The notes under the pieces are model-generated. The model did no database searches, was not told the DNA's origin, and saw nothing but the letters and a program-made list of their open reading frames with translations. 12,695 nt of DNA from Chthoniobacterales bacterium (GTDB lineage: Bacteria; Verrucomicrobiota; Verrucomicrobiia; Chthoniobacterales; UBA10450): the NCBI GenBank assembly GCA_025980625.1, contig JAICXG010000061.1:1-12695 (forward strand), given 5' to 3'. A program made the translations under genes and the position numbers. Positions 7,591-12,695 of this stretch are shown piece by piece. Position 1 is the first letter of the stretch. Each line of letters opens with the position of its first letter.

Positions 7591-7839
7591 ATGCAACACG
7601 TACCACAAAAACTCATCGACTATATCAACGAGAGCCGGGCCCCGCTGCCGCCGGTCACCGACCCGGATCAGCCGCTGCAAATCGACTCTCTCGGTTTGAT
7701 TCGTCTGGTTTCGTTCATGGAAAGCGACTGCGGCATCCGAGTGGAAGACGAAGAACTCGTGGCGGAGAACTTCGCCAACTTGCGCAGCCTCGATAACCTG
7801 ATTGCAACGAAATCGCAGGGCGCGGGCAGCTCGAGCTAA
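7591..7839 (+). CDS. Stand-alone acyl/peptidyl carrier protein
   Basis: This is an 82-residue carrier protein. The phosphopantetheine attachment site is S33 in IDSLGLIRLV (31-40), within a four-helix profile typical of acyl or peptidyl carrier proteins. A C-terminal segment, ENFANLRSLDNLIA, corresponds to helices III and IV. The start at 7591 follows the domain boundary; the frame is open to 7522, but that would overlap the halogenase. No Shine-Dalgarno sequence precedes it. It follows the halogenase by 32 bases on the same strand, so it probably carries the substrate that enzyme modifies. It differs from housekeeping AcpP, which normally has DSLDTVEL around the serine. No activating enzyme or phosphopantetheinyl transferase is encoded nearby. 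Confidence 0.85.
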   Translation: MQHVPQKLIDYINESRAPLPPVTDPDQPLQIDSLGLIRLVSFMESDCGIRVEDEELVAENFANLRSLDNLIATKSQGAGSSS

Positions 7840-7896
7840 CTCTTTCCAGGTCAGATTTGCTGAGGCATCTGGCCGACTCACGCGTTTCTTACGGCC

Positions 7897-8082
7897 TTAC
7901 GTGCTCTGAGTTCTCCGTTTCGCGATCTCAGGCGCGAGCGCTTTGGCGAGCTTCGCAACCGCGACCGCCTTGTTCCGGCAGTTTAACAGCTGGAATAGCC
8001 CCATCTCCAGCGCCGGGTTTTCGCCTTTCAAACTAATCGGCGTGAGGCCCGGTCTGCCCGCGACCAAAGCTACGCGCGCCAG
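7897..8082 (-). pseudogene. Possible gene remnant: 61-codon minus-strand reading frame without start
   Basis: The 359 bases between the carrier protein and the porin (7840-8198) hold no intact gene. On the minus strand a 61-codon frame runs from just after a TGA (8083-8085) to a TAA (7897-7899). Its translation has a protein-like, GC-ending codon pattern: LTPISLKGENPALEMGLFQL, then a Lys/Ala-rich amphipathic helix ending PEIAKRR. There is no upstream start; ATG 8004 would leave 35 residues. It looks like the C-terminus of a decayed gene, but I do not recognise the family, and chance cannot be excluded. Confidence 0.3.
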
Positions 8083-8165
8083 TCACCTCGGGGAAGGAGC
8101 GCAGATGAGGGATATCGGGGCCCCGGCATGCCTTTCGCTGTAGTATGGAAAATGCTTTCAATCGC

Positions 8166-8198
8166 GTGACAAAAAAGTGATAAAAATTCTTTCATAAG
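8166..8198 (+). promoter_or_regulatory. AT-rich promoter-like region before the porin gene
   Basis: A sharply AT-rich stretch, unusual here, precedes the porin. Two GTGA words (8166 and 8177) lie 11 bases apart, one helical turn, separated by an A-tract, so a regulator could bind the same face twice. No clean -35/-10 pair is seen. Confidence 0.3.
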
Positions 8199-9746
8199 AT
8201 GAGCTTATTTCCCTATTATGAGAAATTGTCAGTCCAAAAACACCTTAACCTTATGAGTTTTGCCAACATTCCCGCCGCGCGCTCACACGAGCTTCTCGAT
8301 CTGCTCTCGCCAACTTCTCGTTGGCATCCCAAGAGAGCGCTTCTCTTGTTCACGGCCCTTCTTGCTTCCGGCTTCAGCGCCTGGGGCGGGCCGCCAACGC
8401 CGACTCCCGCACCCGCCAAAACGGTGGTGATGGAGAAAAAACCCGAACCCAACCCGCTCTGCTTCGACGGCGGCAAAATTTGTCTCGACATCAACGAACG
8501 ACTGCGGTTCGAGGCGCGCAACAATACCTTCGATTTCGACAGCGCGCATAATGCCTTAACTGACGACATCTTCGTGCTTAACCGCTTCCGAATCGGCCTG
8601 GCGATCAAGCCGAACGATTGGCTCAAATTCTATGTTCAAGGTCAGGACGCTCAGGAATGGTTTTCCGATCGACCTGACATTCCCAAAGCACTGGGGGCTG
8701 AAGGCGATGACAACTTCGACCTGCGCCAGGCCTACATTCAGCTTGGTCCAAAGTCCTTTAACCTCACGCTTGGCCGGCAGCTTTTGGCTTATGGCGACGA
8801 GCGGCTGGTTGGTCCCGGCGATTGGAACAACTTTAGCAACTTTTGGGATGCGGCTCGCGTCCAGTTCGTGCAGCCGAAATTTTCGATCGATGTTTTCGCC
8901 GCCAGCATCGTTAATATCTATCGCGACTCAATCGATCTCTCCGACCTGTTTAACGGGAGTGAGATGCATCGTGACCAGGTGTTTAGCGGCATTTACGCCA
9001 CCACTCCCGCTCTTGGTTTCCAAACGACTGACTTTTACGTCTTCCTGCTCGACCAGGAGGTGCCGAACCCGACCGCTCCCGCCATTACCTCGCCTGCCAC
9101 CTTCAAGGGTCTCACCGGTAAGCGGACTGACTTCGCAACTTTCGGGACCCGGGTGAAAGGTGACCCGAAAAAGCTACATGGCTGGGAATACGAAGGTGAA
9201 TTCGCCTTTCAGACCGGTCAGGTTGCCGACCTCGATCTGACTGCCTTCGCTGCTCATGTCGGCGCGGGCTACAATTTTCCAGCGCCTTGGAAGCCGCGAC
9301 TCTGGGTCGAGTACAACTTTGCCACCGGCGATGACAACCCGACCGATACCGATATCGAGACTTTTCAAAACCTCTTTCCTTCAAATCATCCCAAGTATGG
9401 CTTCATGGACCTCTTCTCGTGGCAAAATATTCACGACTTGGAGCTGAGTCTGAAGGCGAAGCCATGCAAACAAGTCGGTCTGGAGACTGACTTTCATAGC
9501 TTCTGGCTCGCCAATACGAACGATGCCTGGTATCGATCGAACGGTGTCACCAAAGTGCGGCCGATCACCCCGGGGGCGGACAGTCATGTGGGTAACGAAA
9601 TCGATTTGTTAGTTACCTATCAGCCGGTGAAATTCCTCAATATCTGGGCCGGCTATAGTCACTTCTTTGCCGGGGGTTACGTTAAAGATACCGGCCCGGG
9701 CGACGATGCCGATTTCGGCTATTTCCAGGCGACAATCAGCTTCTAA
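8199..9746 (+). CDS. Alginate-export family outer-membrane beta-barrel protein
   Basis: The product has 515 residues from ATG 8199, or 497 from ATG 8253. The later start puts the signal peptide (KRALLLFTALLASGFSAWG) closer to the N-terminus; neither has a good Shine-Dalgarno sequence, so the start is unsettled. A Pro/Thr-rich linker (PPTPTPAPAK) follows, then alternating amphipathic strands beginning with ERLRFEARNNTFDF and ending in ATISF with a terminal Phe, as in outer-membrane barrels. The whole resembles the AlgE-like alginate-export domain family, which in many bacteria acts as a general small-molecule porin rather than an alginate exporter. No alginate biosynthesis genes are near. The periplasmic binding protein gene starts 31 bases later, which suggests joint uptake of a solute. 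Confidence 0.8.
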   Translation: MSLFPYYEKLSVQKHLNLMSFANIPAARSHELLDLLSPTSRWHPKRALLLFTALLASGFSAWGGPPTPTPAPAKTVVMEKKPEPNPLCFDGGKICLDINERLRFEARNNTFDFDSAHNALTDDIFVLNRFRIGLAIKPNDWLKFYVQGQDAQEWFSDRPDIPKALGAEGDDNFDLRQAYIQLGPKSFNLTLGRQLLAYGDERLVGPGDWNNFSNFWDAARVQFVQPKFSIDVFAASIVNIYRDSIDLSDLFNGSEMHRDQVFSGIYATTPALGFQTTDFYVFLLDQEVPNPTAPAITSPATFKGLTGKRTDFATFGTRVKGDPKKLHGWEYEGEFAFQTGQVADLDLTAFAAHVGAGYNFPAPWKPRLWVEYNFATGDDNPTDTDIETFQNLFPSNHPKYGFMDLFSWQNIHDLELSLKAKPCKQVGLETDFHSFWLANTNDAWYRSNGVTKVRPITPGADSHVGNEIDLLVTYQPVKFLNIWAGYSHFFAGGYVKDTGPGDDADFGYFQATISF

Positions 9747-9777
9747 ACGAAAAGACAAAACCCAATAGGAGTAGTTT

Positions 9778-10881
9778 ATGAAAGCCACCCAAGTTATCAC
9801 CGCTGCTATCCTGACCGCGCTGCTCCTCAGCAGCGCAACGGCCGAAGAATCAAAGAAGGTTCGTGTCGGCTGGATCGGTCTCACCTGCGAGGCTTCGATC
9901 TTTGCCGCCGTCGAAAATGGTTACTTTAAACAAGAAGGTCTCGATGTGGAACTGGTCAAGTGCGACTGGAAGACTTATAAGGATTCGCTCGCCCTTGGCA
10001 GCTACGATATCACCCAGCATCTCGTGATGTATTTCCTCAAGCCAATCGAGCAGGGACTTGATGTCAGATTCCTCGGGGGTGTTCATACCGGTTGTCTGCG
10101 CGTCCAGGCTTCAGCTAAAAGCGACATCACCAAGCCGGAGCAACTCAAGGGCAAGCGGATCGGCATCCCCGGCATGGGCACACCGCCCTTCGTCTTCGCG
10201 AGCCGCGCGATGAAGCGTTTTGGAATCGATGCCAGCCGGGATATCAAATGGAAGGTGTTTCCGGCCGGCGAACTCGGCCTGGCAATCGACAAAGGCGAAG
10301 TCGACGCGGTAGCTGATTCAGAACCGATCGGCACCATGCTCCTGACCAGCGGCAAAGTAAGGAATGTTATCGATGAAGCGGCCGATGCCCCTTATAAGGA
10401 TGAGTATTGCTGTGAGGTGGTCGCAAACGGCAAATGGCTCTCGAAAAATCCCAAGGCCGCTGCTGCTGCGACCCGCGCGATTCTGAAAGGTGCCAAGTGG
10501 GTCCATGAGAACCCAGCCGCCGCCGCCAGGATGTCCGTCGAAAGGAAGTATCTCGCTTCCAATCCAGAGTTAAATGGCATTGCGCTCTCCAAATTGAATT
10601 ACATGCCCAGTGTCTCGCGGGCCGAATCCTCAGTCCGGACCGCGGCTGACGAGATGCAAAAGGCTGGGATGCTCGCTCCAACCACCAGACCCGACGAACT
10701 CGCGAAGAGGGCGTTCATGCACCTCGAGGGAGTGACCGACGAATGGATCGAAAAGACGGAGGTCCAGAAAGTTGCCGGCGGCGACAGTGTGCCTTCCATC
10801 ACTGCGGCCAGGCTGGCCGCGCGATCCGGTAGCGCGATCGCAAAGCTGGCTGCCTGCTGCGCGAGTCCGCTGAACAATTAA
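9778..10881 (+). CDS. SsuA/NrtA-like ABC transporter substrate-binding protein
   Basis: This 367-residue periplasmic protein has a signal peptide with cleavage likely after ATA (20-22). The mature part opens with VRVGWIGLTCEASIFAAVEN and GYFKQEGLDVELV, the pattern of the nitrate/sulfonate/taurine/NMT1-like binding family, and continues with QLKGKRIGIPGMGTPP (122-137) and GEVDAVADSEPIG (173-185). The ATG at 9778 has a good AGGAG (9767-9771) six bases upstream. The ligand is unknown. The protein has seven cysteines outside the signal peptide, including CC pairs at 211-212 and 360-361, unusual for this family. No permease or ATPase gene is in the window, so partners must be elsewhere. It follows the porin gene closely, and its TAA overlaps the stop of the convergent phosphatase gene. 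Confidence 0.88.
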   Translation: MKATQVITAAILTALLLSSATAEESKKVRVGWIGLTCEASIFAAVENGYFKQEGLDVELVKCDWKTYKDSLALGSYDITQHLVMYFLKPIEQGLDVRFLGGVHTGCLRVQASAKSDITKPEQLKGKRIGIPGMGTPPFVFASRAMKRFGIDASRDIKWKVFPAGELGLAIDKGEVDAVADSEPIGTMLLTSGKVRNVIDEAADAPYKDEYCCEVVANGKWLSKNPKAAAAATRAILKGAKWVHENPAAAARMSVERKYLASNPELNGIALSKLNYMPSVSRAESSVRTAADEMQKAGMLAPTTRPDELAKRAFMHLEGVTDEWIEKTEVQKVAGGDSVPSITAARLAARSGSAIAKLAACCASPLNN

Positions 10882-11585
10882 CAAGCAGTCGGTTTCTCGC
10901 GGTCGGGTTTCGGTGTCGACCACCATTTCGACAGTCGCGCCCTTGGCAAGGAGGGAATCGCGCTCTGCGCTGAGGTGTAATGGGAGGTGTCGTTGAACAG
11001 CGTGAGCCGGGCGTGCACCGCGCCGCAAAAATCAACAATGTTGAGTGCCGCCGGATTCTGCTCGAGACTGTCGCGATAACGCCGCGGATCGAACCCGAGG
11101 GCCGAGCTTAGAAGCAACCGAATGGTCGCCTTGTGCGAAACCACAATCACCTTCTCGTCCGGGTGATTGCGCACGATTTCTATCAGGACCGGAAGCGCGC
11201 GGGCCGTCACCGCCAGGCCGCTCTCGCCCCCGCACGGCGCAAACGTGTACGGATCCTCCTCCCAGGCGGCGGTTTCTTCGGGAAACCGCTCTTCCACTTC
11301 CCGCCGCGTCATCTCCTCCCAATGCCCGTGCGAGATTTCGCGCAAGCCCTCGCGCCTAACGACCTCGAGCGCGTGCGGCTGGGCGATGATTGTCGCCGTC
11401 TCGAGGGTCCGGCCTAACGGCGAAGCGTAAACCGCTGCGATTTGCTCGCGGCTCAGCCGTTCCGCCAGCCGCCGCGCCTGGTCCCGGCCTTCGGCCGAAA
11501 GCTCGACATCGGTCGCGCCCGCAAACCGATCTTCCGCCGTCAGAACCGTCGCGCCATGACGGATCAAAAAAATGCGCGTGCTCAT
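10878..11585 (-). CDS. Histidine phosphatase family protein (phosphoglycerate mutase-like)
   Basis: This 235-residue protein has the branch-1 histidine phosphatase motifs: the RHG at 9-11 with catalytic H10, SPLGRT with R59, the proton-donor region LREISHGHWEEM with E83, GGESG (119-123) and VSHKATIR with H151. Relatives include cofactor-dependent phosphoglycerate mutase, alpha-ribazole phosphatase (CobC) and broad-specificity phosphatases. Length and the GHWEEM segment favour a phosphatase, but the substrate cannot be fixed. The ATG at 11585 was chosen because the first strand begins there; the frame extends to a GTG at 11627. It lies 42 bases downstream of an unrecognised gene on the same strand and may share its transcript. 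Two TCGTTAGG-type sites fall inside it. Confidence 0.88.
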   Translation of the reverse strand: MSTRIFLIRHGATVLTAEDRFAGATDVELSAEGRDQARRLAERLSREQIAAVYASPLGRTLETATIIAQPHALEVVRREGLREISHGHWEEMTRREVEERFPEETAAWEEDPYTFAPCGGESGLAVTARALPVLIEIVRNHPDEKVIVVSHKATIRLLLSSALGFDPRRYRDSLEQNPAALNIVDFCGAVHARLTLFNDTSHYTSAQSAIPSLPRARLSKWWSTPKPDREKPTAC

Positions 11586-11627
11586 TCCAGGAGAATAACC
11601 GCTGTCGTCGTTAGGGGAAGCGACCAC

Positions 11628-12695
11628 TCACGGCGTCGGCACCGGCTGGAGTGGCGAAACTTCTGTCCCACGCAAGGTCGCAACAATCAGGTTCGACTGC
11701 CGTGGGCTCCAATGATAACCGATCCCGAAACCGAGCGGCGCCGGATTGCTCTGCTGATAAAGCCCCTGTAACTGCGGCTGGTAATATTGCTTGAAGAGAT
11801 CGATCGGGCCCGGGTAGGAGCCGAAAAAACGGAGCTGCCACTTCTGCGGATCGAACGCGCTGATCGGAATACCTGAGTCGTCCTGCACGATCGCTTTGCT
11901 GTGTTCGAGAAGAAAATTGCGAATCGTGGTGAAGCCATTCTCAAACATCAGGTAAGAGGAGGACTTGAGCAGGCTGGCGCCCATCCCTTTGGCCGCGCAG
12001 AATTTCAAAAACCCAGGCTGACTGCGAACACCGTCATTCGAGAGATCGGTTGTGAAATAGTAGAGCGTCTGCGGCGGTGTCTCGGGTGCGCCGGTAAAGG
12101 TGATCCGGACGCCGGGTGTGAGTCCTTTCCCTTTCTCGTTAGGCGTGGCCGAATGCGGCGCTCCGCTCCGGTCGAGGGTGATGAAGCTGACCTCGTTGAT
12201 CGTCTTCCCGGCGCGAGCCAGGAACACATAAAGAATCGGAAGCGTGCCTTTGAGTGCCTCGTTTTGCAGATCCGTTTTCATGTCTTTCGTGATGAAGAAG
12301 GAAAAGCTGAGCACGCTGTTGAGCGATTTCTCCAGATTCTGCAATGCCGCGTCCAGCGCCGGACCGGCGAAGCGCGTCACATCCGGGAGCGGGCCGATCG
12401 GTTCCGTGCCGGCGAGAATGTAGGTGCTGGCGTTCGGGAAGAACTGATTCGCATAAAGAAAATCTGGGCCGCTAAACATGTAGAAGACAACTGAGAGCGG
12501 CTGGGTAGCGTCCGGCAGATAATTCACCTGCCAGTCGCGAATCCCGGTGAACTGGCGCGCCGCCAGTTTCGCCCAGGCTTCATCGAAAACCCGGGCGTGC
12601 TCTTGCCACGCCGCGCTCTGTTCCGCTCCGGCCAGGGCGGAGCTTTCCAGCACTGGAATTCCGGCGAGAAACCGCGCCGTGTCATTGATTGTGAC
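11628..12695 (-). CDS. Unrecognised protein, N-terminus outside window
   Basis: The frame is open from the TGA at 11628-11630 to the window edge, giving at least 355 residues. A GTG at 12653 is a possible start, but in-frame coding-like sequence (NDTARFLAGIPV) continues beyond it, so the true start is probably outside. I recognise no family. Visible features are an N-terminal helical part with Trp and Ala, a middle with YFTTDLSNDG and MFSGPDFLYANQFFP, and an aromatic, proline-rich C-terminus ending in VPTP. The FFPNASTYILAG segment and the mixed alpha/beta pattern suggest a globular domain. No membrane segment or signal peptide is seen in this part. It is upstream of the histidine phosphatase gene on the same strand. 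Confidence 0.7.
   Translation of the reverse strand, partial: VTINDTARFLAGIPVLESSALAGAEQSAAWQEHARVFDEAWAKLAARQFTGIRDWQVNYLPDATQPLSVVFYMFSGPDFLYANQFFPNASTYILAGTEPIGPLPDVTRFAGPALDAALQNLEKSLNSVLSFSFFITKDMKTDLQNEALKGTLPILYVFLARAGKTINEVSFITLDRSGAPHSATPNEKGKGLTPGVRITFTGAPETPPQTLYYFTTDLSNDGVRSQPGFLKFCAAKGMGASLLKSSSYLMFENGFTTIRNFLLEHSKAIVQDDSGIPISAFDPQKWQLRFFGSYPGPIDLFKQYYQPQLQGLYQQSNPAPLGFGIGYHWSPRQSNLIVATLRGTEVSPLQPVPTP

Noticed and set aside
7828..7837. Palindrome AGCTCGAGCT at the carrier-protein stop, and CGGGGCCCCG at 8116-8125
   Set aside because: They are too short and loopless to be terminators, and self-complementary 10-mers are expected now and then in GC-rich sequence.

Overview
The window is GC-rich bacterial chromosome from a Gram-negative organism with an outer membrane. 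It carries a TonB-dependent receptor, a second beta-barrel protein ending in phenylalanine, and a periplasmic binding protein with a signal peptide. Gene content and protein style suggest a soil or aquatic Verrucomicrobiota-type bacterium, but this is inference: no rRNA or taxonomic marker is present. Most genes lack a strong Shine-Dalgarno sequence, so the few good ones (6046-6052, 9767-9771) stand out.

Layout. 1-795 is the 3' end of a TonB-dependent receptor. It converges on pdxH (864-1514, minus), with a hairpin between them. A YycJ-like metallo-beta-lactamase-fold hydrolase (1600-2451, plus) diverges from pdxH and converges on a minus-strand run: a PmtA-like methyltransferase (4270-4893), fumC (2855-4273, ATGA overlap) and a small VOC protein (2461-2835). 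An intergenic region of about 270 bp leads to a protein joining an excisionase-type HTH to a C-terminal receiver domain (5160-5711), followed by tRNA-Val(GAC) at 5816-5890.

6063-7839 is the most unusual block. A 40-codon ORF with an AAGGAGG ribosome binding site overlaps (ATGA) a PltA-like flavin-dependent halogenase, and a stand-alone acyl/peptidyl carrier protein follows. This looks like a compact cassette for chlorinating or brominating a carrier-bound substrate, with no adenylation enzyme, ketosynthase or thioesterase beside it. A gene-poor stretch (7840-8198) with a minus-strand reading-frame remnant separates it from an alginate-export-family porin (8199-9746) and an SsuA/NrtA-like binding protein (9778-10881). 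The binding protein gene converges on a histidine phosphatase gene (10878-11585, minus), which lies downstream of an unrecognised gene that runs off the window (11628-12695, minus).

A second signal is a short word, TCGTTAGG (reverse complement CCTAACGA). It occurs 11 times, plus one copy with a single change, where about 0.4 would be expected by chance. It appears equally on both strands, clusters at 855-3880 and 11355-12143, has one copy at the halogenase stop codon, and is absent from the rest. Four copies contain or lie within three bases of stop codons. This resembles the genomic behaviour of DNA uptake sequences or another genome-wide architectural motif.
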